From NCBI GenBank assembly GCA_902475645.1, contig CABSAH010000051.1, positions 1 to 10,070 of the forward strand: 10,070 nucleotides of DNA, given 5' to 3'. This document shows positions 1 to 5,400 of this stretch, piece after piece; position 1 is the stretch's first letter; each line of letters starts with the position of its first letter. The stretch is from an uncultured Christensenellaceae bacterium. Lineage in GTDB: Bacteria; Bacillota; Clostridia; Christensenellales; CAG-138. The notes under the pieces are model-generated. The model did not search any database, was not told the origin of the DNA, and saw nothing but the letters and a program-made list of their open reading frames with translations. Made by a program: the position numbers and the translations under genes.

Positions 1-102
1 CAGGGGCTGGAGAAGAAACTGGATGCAATGGTAATGAGAGAATTGTATACAAAACCGCATAAAGCAAGGTGTCTCTGCCGTTATGCTCCCATACACAGTT
101 AA
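1..102 (+). CDS. 3' end of an unidentified gene (partial)
   Basis: Frame 1 is open from the window edge to a TAA at 100-102, giving 33 residues of a basic, Cys-containing tail (it contains LEKKLDAMVMREL and ends RYAPIHS). I do not recognise the family. The start lies outside the window, so the true length is unknown. It sits beside low-GC sequence and converges on a small minus-strand ORF, which would fit the end of a mobile-element gene. The opposite strand is also open here, so the coding strand is not certain. Confidence 0.3.
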   Translation, partial: QGLEKKLDAMVMRELYTKPHKARCLCRYAPIHS

Positions 103-105
103 TTA

Positions 106-303
106 TCATAACACTCCTTCGATCTGAGGTTGCTCCGAAGATTTATACTCGTTGACCGCTTCAAGGCCTTCCTCTGGATTGCTGTCCATATTGAACGTAA
201 AAGACAATAAATTTTCCATCCGACGAACCTCTTGCTTGTATGTGTATACACATTGTAGTACAGCGATAGCTCGGTTTTCAATAGGCTTTTCAAAAGTCAG
301 CAC
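106..303 (-). CDS. small hypothetical protein, possible mobile-element remnant
   Basis: A 65-residue acidic ORF starts at a GTG (301-303) and ends in TGA. No family is recognised; I see no signal peptide, membrane segment or metal motif. A 22-residue ORF lies directly upstream at 305-373 on the same strand (ATG behind a GGTGGGG-like site). It stops one base before this GTG, so the two could be translationally coupled. Its three isoleucines use ATT or ATC, unlike the neighbouring chromosomal genes that use ATA almost throughout, and local GC is low (23 of 60 bases in 181-240). Both points favour foreign origin. It could also be a chance ORF; a weak AGGAAAG lies about 12 bases before the GTG. 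Confidence 0.4.
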   Translation of the reverse strand: MLTFEKPIENRAIAVLQCVYTYKQEVRRMENLLSFTFNMDSNPEEGLEAVNEYKSSEQPQIEGVL

Positions 304-578
304 TTTAAAATGTAACTTTCCTGTGTTCGCAAGCCGATTTGATGGTTTTTATGCTGCCGGACATACTCCGCATTGAAATCCCCACCTATTGGTTTTACCG
401 TTTTGTGGGGTAATTAACGCAATCGCAAATATTCATGCTCATCTGGGAACGATATTCATCATAGCGTGATTTGCTGCTTCGTGGGGGGGGTACCACGAGA
501 AGGGCAACTACTTCACCCGTTTCACTATCCTTGTCTTACAGAGCAGAAAACAAGCGTTTTTCGACCCTTAAACGCACA

Positions 579-620
579 AAAACAGGCGGCATCCAACCGA
601 AGTTGAATGTCGCCTGTTTT
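579..620. terminator. long hairpin, bidirectional terminator candidate
   Basis: A 14-base arm (579-592) pairs with 607-620 with a single G-U wobble. The stem continues inward, after one C-A mismatch, as CAAC (594-597) with GTTG (602-605) around a CGAA tetraloop. The A-run on one side and T-run on the other give a terminator look on both strands. No clear gene ends directly at it, so it may belong to the lost mobile-element gene. Confidence 0.6.
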
Positions 621-730
621 GTCCAATCCTGTCTGACAGATGCCGATTTCGTACTTTTCTCAAATTACTGTCTTATCGGCACACAGCTTATGTCGTGGCT
701 TTGCTTGGTATCGTCAACCCCTCAGTAAAA

Positions 731-790
731 GGACTCCCTCAGAAAATTCGCTTGCAGCGAATTTCCAGCTCCCTCTAAGAGGGAGCCTTT
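731..790. repeat. palindromic intergenic repeat (REP/MITE-like)
   Basis: Two adjacent hairpins make up the element. AAATTCGCT (744-752) pairs perfectly with 756-764, and GCTCCCTCT (768-776) pairs perfectly with 778-786. The outer ACTCCCTCAG at 733-742 can alternatively pair with the AGGGAG arm of the second hairpin. From memory, this CTCCCTC/GAGGGAG two-hairpin layout is very frequent between genes in Oscillospiraceae-type genomes, and its translation turns up as spurious proteins. Only one copy is present in this window, so the repeat status rests on recognition. Confidence 0.6.
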
Positions 791-811
791 TGGTGCGGCA
801 TAACCTCTATC

Positions 812-847
812 AAAAAAAACGGAGGGAGCATGTTTCCGCTCCCTCCG
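812..847 (-). terminator. Rho-independent terminator of the oadB-small subunit operon
   Basis: On the minus strand a perfect 10-bp stem (CGGAGGGAGC, 838-847 with 820-829) and an 8-base loop are followed by eight consecutive T (819-812). It lies 14 bases beyond the stop codon of the small membrane protein gene. Confidence 0.9.
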
Positions 848-860
848 CATATTATGTCAA

Positions 861-1019
861 TTACTTTTTCTTTCCCGTGACCTTATTGAGTATCGCTACA
901 AAGGCCCATATGGTGAGTATCACGGCGAATATGCCTATCATGCCCTTTAGCGCAAGCAGCAGGGAGGGCAGAAGCGTTTCGGGGGACCAGGTGAATTTCA
1001 TTGCGTTGAGTATAAACAT
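861..1019 (-). CDS. OadG-related small membrane subunit (52 aa)
   Basis: This short gene has an ATG at 1017-1019 and TAA at 861-863. A strong AGGAGG lies 8-9 bases upstream, in the 19-base gap after the oadB-like stop codon. The protein starts MFILNAMKFTW, has one long hydrophobic segment at about residues 15-45 (LLPSLLLALKGMIGIFAVIL, then TIWAFVAIL), and ends in a basic tail TGKKK. Size, the single helix and position directly after a sodium-pump beta subunit fit the 'OadG-related small transporter subunit' type, a truncated relative of the gamma subunit that anchors the decarboxylase complex. It lacks the long hydrophilic tail and His-rich metal site of classical OadG. All six isoleucines are ATA. 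The family assignment is inference; that it is a real translated gene is well supported. Confidence 0.8.
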   Translation of the reverse strand: MFILNAMKFTWSPETLLPSLLLALKGMIGIFAVILTIWAFVAILNKVTGKKK

Positions 1020-1038
1020 TGCTTTTATCCTCCTTCCG

Positions 1039-2145
1039 TTAAAGCATGGCTTCTATAAGCGTTATCATAAGGCCGCCGGCTATTACGCTAGCGATCTGGC
1101 CGGACACGTTCGCGCCCGCGGCATGCATCAGCAGGAAGTTCTGGTTATCCTCCTGCTGGCCCAGCTTATGCACAACACGGCTTGCCATTGGGAAGGCGGA
1201 TATGCCCGCCGCGCCTATCATGGGGTTGACCTTGTTCTTCAGGAACAGATTGAGGAACTTAGCGAACAGCACGCCGCCCGCGGTATCGAATATGAACGCA
1301 ACAAGGCCAAGCGCGATTATTGCAAGCGTTTCAACGGTTATGAACAGCTCCGCTTTCATTTTGAACGCAACCGATATGCCAAGCAGCAGCGTTACAAGGT
1401 TGGCAAGGGACTTCTGCGCGGTTTCGCTCAGGCTGCCCAGCACGCCGCATTCCCTTATAAGGTTGCCGAACATAAGGAAGCCTATAAGCTCCGCGCTCTT
1501 GGGCGCTATTGTTCCGGCAACTATTGTAACGAACACGGGGAACAGTATGCGCGTTGTGCCGGATACGGCGCCGGGGCTGTACGGCATGCGGATGCGGCGT
1601 TCATTTTTGCTGGTGAGCAGCTTTATTACGGGCGGCTGTATAATGGGCACAAGCGCCATGTAGGAATACGCGGCAACCATTATGGGGCCCTGATAATTGG
1701 ACTTAAAATAGTTTGCAAGGTATATGGACGTGGGGCCGTCCGCCGCGCCTATTATGGCTATGCTGCTTGCGTCCTGAAGCGTGAAGCCTATAAGCCGCGC
1801 CATCATAAACGTGAAGAATATGCCGAACTGCGCCGCCGCGCCGAAAAGGAACATCTTCGGGTTTGAAAGCAGGGGGCCAAAGTCTATCATTGCGCCTATG
1901 CCTATGAAAAGCAGCAGCGGGAAAAGCTCCGTGGCTATGCCCGCGTTGAACAGCGTTTCTATGGCCTCCGTATTGACAAAGGGCAAATTGACCAATATGG
2001 CGCCAAAGCCCATTGGCAGCAGTAGCGTAGGCTCCATTTCCTTCTTTATGGCCAAGTAGATGAGCGTTGCGCCTATGAGTATCATAAGCAGCTGCTGCCA
2101 CGTGAAATTGGCCACGTTTGAAAACAGCTCAACAAATTGTTCCAT
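1039..2145 (-). CDS. oadB: sodium ion-translocating decarboxylase beta subunit (OadB/MmdB/GcdB type)
   Basis: A 368-residue polytopic inner-membrane protein. In known complexes this subunit couples decarboxylation of carboxybiotin to Na+ export. Family signatures are clear: FGPLLSNPKMFLFGAAAQFG (89-108), IIGAADGPTSIYLAN (131-145), AYSYMALVPIIQPP (159-172), and NPMIGAAGISAFPMASR (307-323). Aligned from memory with Klebsiella OadB, the residues implicated in Na+ translocation are all kept: D136 (D203), Y162 (Y229), N307 (N373), G311 (G377), S316 (S382), R323 (R389). The start is set by GGAGG 11 bases upstream. The next gene is the 52-residue OadG-like protein; no alpha (carboxyltransferase/biotin) subunit is in this window. 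A yybP-ykoY riboswitch and terminator precede it, so expression probably responds to Mn2+. The exact partner and substrate are uncertain. Confidence 0.9.
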   Translation of the reverse strand: MEQFVELFSNVANFTWQQLLMILIGATLIYLAIKKEMEPTLLLPMGFGAILVNLPFVNTEAIETLFNAGIATELFPLLLFIGIGAMIDFGPLLSNPKMFLFGAAAQFGIFFTFMMARLIGFTLQDASSIAIIGAADGPTSIYLANYFKSNYQGPIMVAAYSYMALVPIIQPPVIKLLTSKNERRIRMPYSPGAVSGTTRILFPVFVTIVAGTIAPKSAELIGFLMFGNLIRECGVLGSLSETAQKSLANLVTLLLGISVAFKMKAELFITVETLAIIALGLVAFIFDTAGGVLFAKFLNLFLKNKVNPMIGAAGISAFPMASRVVHKLGQQEDNQNFLLMHAAGANVSGQIASVIAGGLMITLIEAML

Positions 2146-2205
2146 TGCGTTTTTTACCTCCGGTTATGGGTTTTGTTCGCGTCGTGCAAAAGCGTTTTCG
2201 GGTAT

Positions 2206-2263
2206 AAAAAAACCTTTGCCGCGCTTAGTATGCCGCAATCACGCGGCAAACAAGCGGCAAAAG
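2206..2263 (-). terminator. riboswitch expression platform: intrinsic terminator
   Basis: On the minus strand CTTTTGCCGC (2263-2254) pairs with GCGGCAAAGG (2222-2213) with one G-U, enclosing an inner GCCGC/GCGGC hairpin (2247-2243 with 2236-2232). Seven T follow at 2212-2206. The 5' arm overlaps the 3' strand of aptamer helix P1 (CUUU, 2263-2260), so ligand-stabilised P1 would weaken the base of this terminator. That gives an ON-switch logic. Confidence 0.8.
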
Positions 2264-2355
2264 TCTCACCAATCAAGGCCGGGCGGGCCATGCGGCCGTG
2301 ATGACGCCCAAACCGCCCGCCGACATACCCGCGGGCAGGTTACTCCCCTTTGTCG
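2254..2355 (-). ncRNA. yybP-ykoY (manganese) riboswitch aptamer
   Basis: The minus-strand leader begins CAAAGGGGAGUAACC (2352-2338), continues with a GCCCGC/GCGGGC hairpin (2336-2331 with 2320-2315), then a second arm GGGCGUCAUCACGGCC (2309-2294) closed by GGCCCGCCC (2289-2281), and ends GGUGAGACUUUUG (2270-2258). These match the conserved parts of the Mn2+-sensing yybP-ykoY aptamer as I know it from the Lactococcus RNA: AAAGGGGAGUA in L1, the GUCxUCA loop in L3, and GxnAGACyUUU closing P1. The aptamer starts almost at the predicted +1 and is followed by a terminator platform and then the oadB-like gene. Usual partners are MntP, TerC-like proteins, P-type ATPases and UPF0016, so the partner here is unusual. 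Confidence 0.85.
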
Positions 2356-2361
2356 TGGAGA

Positions 2362-2391
2362 ATTATACCAGAGGTTCTATGCTTTTGTAAA
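2362..2391 (-). promoter_or_regulatory. sigma-A promoter of the riboswitch-oadB operon
   Basis: Minus strand: -35 TTTACA (2391-2386), 18-base spacer, and a perfect -10 TATAAT (2367-2362) preceded by TGG (extended -10). The predicted start near 2355 places the riboswitch at the very 5' end of a leader of about 210 bases. Confidence 0.8.
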
Positions 2392-2640
2392 TGGGTAAAA
2401 TGCAAAACGCGCATCATTTGCCCGCACCCCCGCGCGGCATCCCCCGCTTATTTAATAATGGCGGCAAATTCCGTCAAGAACTGTTCAAATACGCCCCGCG
2501 CCAAAAAACGCAGGCAATTCGGCATTTTTCGACAAGCAGAGCAGGGCGGCCAAAATATATTTTCATTTTGTGCAAATTGTGTAAGACTTTTAGGATTAAA
2601 AATGCTACAATGACACCACCAGCGGGAGATATGGGGGAAG
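2392..2640. other. intergenic, no gene seen
   Basis: No credible coding sequence on either strand. It carries one plus-strand extended -10-like site, TGCTACAAT (2603-2611), without a good -35. About 30 bases downstream is the hairpin at 2642-2681, whose plus-strand T-run is the longer one, so a short plus-strand transcript is possible. Confidence 0.5.
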
Positions 2641-2641
2641 A

Positions 2642-2686
2642 AAAGCGGACTTTACGGAATTTTGCGCAAAGCCCGCTTTTTTCATG
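2642..2686 (-). terminator. terminator after the ABC transporter, possibly bidirectional
   Basis: A 13-base arm at 2642-2654 pairs with 2669-2681 with one A-C mismatch. On the minus strand the stem ends in CTTTTCTT just after the ABC transporter stop at 2694. On the plus strand it ends in CGCTTTTTTC, an even better T-run, so it can also stop plus-strand transcription. Confidence 0.75.
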
Positions 2687-2693
2687 CCGTTGG

Positions 2694-4427
2694 TTATTCC
2701 TTGAATTGATACATATAAAGTCCTGCGTACATCTTGTTCAGCTTCATAAGCTCATCATGCGTGCCGCGTTCCTCTATGCCGTCCTTGGTCAGCACGATTA
2801 TCTCATCCGCATTCTTTATTGTTGAAAGTCTGTGCGCAACTATTATGCAGGTGCGGCCCCGGGCAAGCTCGGACAGGGATTGCTGAATGAGCATTTCCGT
2901 TGCGTTGTCCAGCGCGCTTGTGGCCTCGTCCAGAATGAGTATGCTGGGGTTTTTAAGGAACACGCGCGCTATCGATATGCGCTGCTTCTGCCCGCCGGAA
3001 AGCTTAACGCCGCGCTCGCCCACGTTTGTGTCGTAGCCTTCCTCAAGGGTCATAACATAATCGTGTATGTTGGCCTTCTTGGCGGCGTCCATTATCTGCT
3101 CGTCCGTGGCGTCAAGGTCGCCGTAGGCTATGTTTTCGCGTATTGTGCCGTTGAACAGAAATACGTCCTGCTGCACTATGCCTATGTTGCGGCGCAGCGC
3201 ATAGCGGGACATATCGCGTATATCCATGCCGTCTATGGTTATTGCGCCGGAATCTATTTCATAAAAACGGGGTATAAGGTTGCACAGCGTGGTTTTGCCG
3301 CCGCCGGAGGGCCCCACCAGCGCAACCGTCCTGCCCTTGTCTATGCGCATTGAAAGATGCGATATTACCTTGGATTCCGCGTCGGCGGAGTCGCTGTTTG
3401 TATAGCGGAACGAAACATCGTCAAAAACAATGTTGCCTTCAAGCTTTTCCGGATTCAGCTTGCCGTCGTCCTTTTCTTCGGATTCGTCCATTATTTCAAC
3501 AAACCGCTGGAAGCCGGTCATGCCCTCCTGAAGCTGCTCAAACAGGCTTACAAGGCGGTTTATGGGCTTCATGAATATTGAAACGTAAAGCAGGAACGCC
3601 ACAAAGGAGCCGGAATCGATTTTTCCGTAATAGAAGAACAGCCCGCCCGCCGTAAGCACCAGCAGATACAGCATATCGTTAAAGAAGTTCATGCCGCTGC
3701 CGAACGTTGCCATCGCGCGGTATGCGCGGCTGCGCGCCTTTTTGAAGTTTTCGTTCGCCACGCCGAATTTGGCGTTCTCATGCTCGTCCGCCGTATAGGA
3801 GCGGGAAACGCGCATGCCGGCTATCGCCGTTTCAACGTTTGCGTTCACCTCGCCCACCTGCACTCTGGACGCCTTGAACGCGGCGTTCATCTCCTTGCGC
3901 GTTTTTACGGCAAAGAATATCATAACGGGTATTACGGCAAATACTATAAGCGCAAGGTAAATATTTATATTGGCAAGCATTATGAAGGAGCCTATAAGCG
4001 TTATGCCCGAAATGAAGGCGTCCTCCGGCCCGTGGTGCGCAAGCTCCGATACCTCGAACAAATCGTTCACAAGGCGGCTCATTATTGCGCCGGTCTTGTT
4101 TTCGTCAAAGAAGGAGAAGGGCAGCTTTTGCAGATGCCTGAACATATCGCGGCGCATATCGCCCTGTATCCTTACGCCCACAATGTGTCCCCAATACTGT
4201 ATTATATAGTTCAGCGCCGCCTTAACAAGATATATTCCCAGCAGCACGCCCGCCCAAACGAGCAGCAGCCGCAGCTCCCTGTTGGGAACGTATACGTTTG
4301 TTATGTTTTTTGCTATCATGGGATAGAAAAGATCGCATATCGCCACCAGCAGCGAGCATCCCGTATCCAGCATAAAAAGGCGCTTGTGCGGCTTGTAATA
4401 CTTAACAAACCGTTTTATCATATTCAT
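2694..4427 (-). CDS. ABC transporter, type I exporter half-transporter (TMD-NBD fusion)
   Basis: A 577-residue protein, the normal length for an MsbA/YknU-like exporter. Residues 15-300 form the transmembrane domain, with hydrophobic helices near 17-38, 53-75, 138-175 and 252-290. The nucleotide-binding domain follows at about 332-577: Walker A GPSGGGKTT (372-380), Q-loop VQQDV (418-422), signature LSGGQ (476-480), Walker B ILILDE (496-501) and switch His532 in VAHRLST. All catalytic residues are present, so it should work as a homodimer, or as a heterodimer with a partner not seen here. The substrate (drug, lipid or peptide) cannot be told. The ATG is preceded by AAAGGAAG. It is divergent from a GntR/FCD regulator, and an inverted repeat overlaps its -10, so it is a plausible regulatory target. 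Confidence 0.9.
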   Translation of the reverse strand: MNMIKRFVKYYKPHKRLFMLDTGCSLLVAICDLFYPMIAKNITNVYVPNRELRLLLVWAGVLLGIYLVKAALNYIIQYWGHIVGVRIQGDMRRDMFRHLQKLPFSFFDENKTGAIMSRLVNDLFEVSELAHHGPEDAFISGITLIGSFIMLANINIYLALIVFAVIPVMIFFAVKTRKEMNAAFKASRVQVGEVNANVETAIAGMRVSRSYTADEHENAKFGVANENFKKARSRAYRAMATFGSGMNFFNDMLYLLVLTAGGLFFYYGKIDSGSFVAFLLYVSIFMKPINRLVSLFEQLQEGMTGFQRFVEIMDESEEKDDGKLNPEKLEGNIVFDDVSFRYTNSDSADAESKVISHLSMRIDKGRTVALVGPSGGGKTTLCNLIPRFYEIDSGAITIDGMDIRDMSRYALRRNIGIVQQDVFLFNGTIRENIAYGDLDATDEQIMDAAKKANIHDYVMTLEEGYDTNVGERGVKLSGGQKQRISIARVFLKNPSILILDEATSALDNATEMLIQQSLSELARGRTCIIVAHRLSTIKNADEIIVLTKDGIEERGTHDELMKLNKMYAGLYMYQFKE

Positions 4428-4470
4428 TTTGCGTCAGGCTTCCTTTCGTTTTAATTCACACCTATCTTGT

Positions 4471-4494
4471 TGCATATGCATTGTATCATACGTT
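4471..4494. promoter_or_regulatory. candidate operator for the divergent GntR/FCD regulator
   Basis: GTATCATAC at 4483-4491 is a perfect 9-base inverted repeat within TTGTATCATACG, resembling the TnGTnnnACnA type sites bound by FadR/FCD-subfamily regulators. It overlaps the -10 of the ABC transporter promoter. A second palindrome, TGCATATGCA, adjoins it at 4471-4480. Binding is inferred from position and sequence only. Confidence 0.4.
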
Positions 4495-4507
4495 TACGCC
4501 TTTGCAA
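4480..4507 (-). promoter_or_regulatory. promoter of the ABC transporter
   Basis: Minus strand: -35 TTGCAA (4507-4502), 16-base spacer, -10 TACAAT (4485-4480). The predicted start is near 4473, giving a leader of about 45 bases before the ATG at 4427. Confidence 0.6.
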
Positions 4508-4522
4508 AGGGGCGTATTCATA

Positions 4523-4552
4523 TTGCATTTGCGCCGCCGTTTCGCTTATAAT
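4523..4552 (+). promoter_or_regulatory. promoter of the GntR-family regulator
   Basis: Plus strand: -35 TTGCAT (4523-4528), 18-base spacer, perfect -10 TATAAT (4547-4552). Transcription should start near 4559, about 25 bases before the ATG at 4584. Confidence 0.7.
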
Positions 4553-4583
4553 AACCCCAAACCCGAAACGGAGGATGTTTGCC

Positions 4584-5270
4584 ATGCCGTCAAACAAGGC
4601 CAAAAGCCTTACCGAGCGCACGGGAGAGACGCTTTACGACATGATATTGATACAAAAGCGGTTCAAGCCGGGCGACAAGCTGCCAAACGAGCTTGAGCTT
4701 GCCGCAAGCTTGGGCGTAAGCCGCGCAACGCTTAGGGAGGCTGTGCGTTCGCTTATAGCGCAGGGCGTGCTTGTTGTAAAGCGGGGCCGCGGCACGTTTA
4801 TAGCAAGCGAGCTGCCTGGCATAGGCGATGTTAACATAGATTCAATGGACTTTGTGCGCGTGCGGCTGAGCGACTTATACGAAATTCGCCTTATGTTTGA
4901 GCCGCAGAGCGTAAAGCTTGCGTGCGAACGGGCGGACGATGACGAGCTTTTTGCAATAGAGGCACAGGCGAAGGAGATAAACCGGCTGCTGCGAAGCGAC
5001 GGCGACTGGCCCGAGGCCGACCAGAAATTCCATGAAATGATTGGCGCGGCAAGCCACAACGAATTCATAAGCCGCCTTTTCCCTATAATAAACAGCGCCG
5101 TGCATGAGGTTATGCTGATATCCACAAATCAAAAGCTACTCAAGGACATGGTGCGGCGGGACAATGCGCTGATAGTTGAATTCATGCTCAAGCGCGACGG
5201 GGACGGCGCAAGCCACGCCATGAGCATACACATAAGGCACATGATAAACGCGCTTAAGCTGAAAGGATAG
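4584..5270 (+). CDS. GntR-family transcriptional regulator, FadR subfamily with FCD domain
   Basis: A 228-residue DNA-binding regulator. The start is taken at 4584 because GGAGG lies 9 bases upstream; the in-frame ATG at 4575 directly abuts the GGAGG, and the longer upstream extension would begin before the promoter. Residues 8-75 form the winged helix-turn-helix (GDKLPNELELAASLGVSRAT, then LREAVRSLIAQGV, wing KRGRGTFI). Residues 95-220 are an all-helical FCD ligand domain. Of the usual four metal ligands, D146 and H150 (DQKFH) and H216 are visible, but the position normally occupied by the third His appears to be N194 (RRDNALIV), so metal binding may be altered. The effector is unknown. The divergent ABC exporter is the likely target, along with autoregulation. 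16 of 18 isoleucines are ATA. Confidence 0.88.
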   Translation: MPSNKAKSLTERTGETLYDMILIQKRFKPGDKLPNELELAASLGVSRATLREAVRSLIAQGVLVVKRGRGTFIASELPGIGDVNIDSMDFVRVRLSDLYEIRLMFEPQSVKLACERADDDELFAIEAQAKEINRLLRSDGDWPEADQKFHEMIGAASHNEFISRLFPIINSAVHEVMLISTNQKLLKDMVRRDNALIVEFMLKRDGDGASHAMSIHIRHMINALKLKG

Positions 5271-5293
5271 CATATGCGTTATTTTTCCCCCCC

Positions 5294-5322
5294 AAAAGCG
5301 GCCGGCCGCCGCTTTTTTATTT
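5294..5322 (+). terminator. terminator of the GntR-family gene
   Basis: AAAAGCGG (5294-5301) pairs with CCGCTTTT (5309-5316) around a GC-rich loop and runs into TTTTTTATTTT on the plus strand. It lies 23 bases after the stop codon. Confidence 0.85.
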
Positions 5323-5342
5323 TGCCGATAAGGAGCAAATGC

Positions 5343-5378
5343 GGGAGAAAAACAGAAGAAGCGGCTTTTGCCGCTTCC
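5343..5378 (-). terminator. terminator of pckA
   Basis: On the minus strand GAAGCGGC (5377-5370) pairs perfectly with GCCGCTTC (5365-5358) around an AAAA loop and is followed by TTCTGTTTTTC. It lies about 23 bases beyond the pckA stop codon. With the previous hairpin it separates two convergent genes. Confidence 0.85.
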
Positions 5379-5400
5379 TCTAAATAAGCTTTGCTTTTTA

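Larger units (their letters stand above)
1..730. other. low-GC, gene-poor stretch, probable worn mobile-element edge
   Basis: Apart from the fragment at 1-102 and the small minus-strand ORFs at 106-373, I find no supportable gene. Composition is lower in GC than the rest of the window (23/60 in each of 181-240 and 241-300, against 30/60 in a sample of pckA and 42/60 in a sample of rnfB). It holds a run of eight G at 483-490 inside a short inverted repeat, a strong hairpin at 579-620, and a 7-bp inverted repeat (TGCCGAT 641-647, ATCGGCA 675-681). No transposase or integrase domain is visible. Confidence 0.5.

Noticed and set aside
640..1866. 408-codon plus-strand ORF
   Set aside because: It runs through the palindromic repeat and then antisense to the oadB-like gene; the protein has no recognisable domain, and the minus strand gene has a promoter, riboswitch, ribosome binding site and conserved residues.
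2206..2360. Na+-sensing or other metal riboswitch in front of oadB
   Set aside because: A Na+ riboswitch would be the natural guess for a sodium pump, but the conserved blocks match the yybP-ykoY aptamer; I cannot exclude altered ligand specificity without testing.
2832..3353. 173-codon plus-strand ORF inside the ABC transporter
   Set aside because: A mirror-frame shadow of the nucleotide-binding domain, without a recognisable fold or start site.
4467..4583. 39-codon N-terminal extension of the GntR regulator
   Set aside because: It begins upstream of the predicted transcription start and lacks a ribosome binding site; the ATG at 4584 has GGAGG at the right distance and begins directly before the helix-turn-helix domain.
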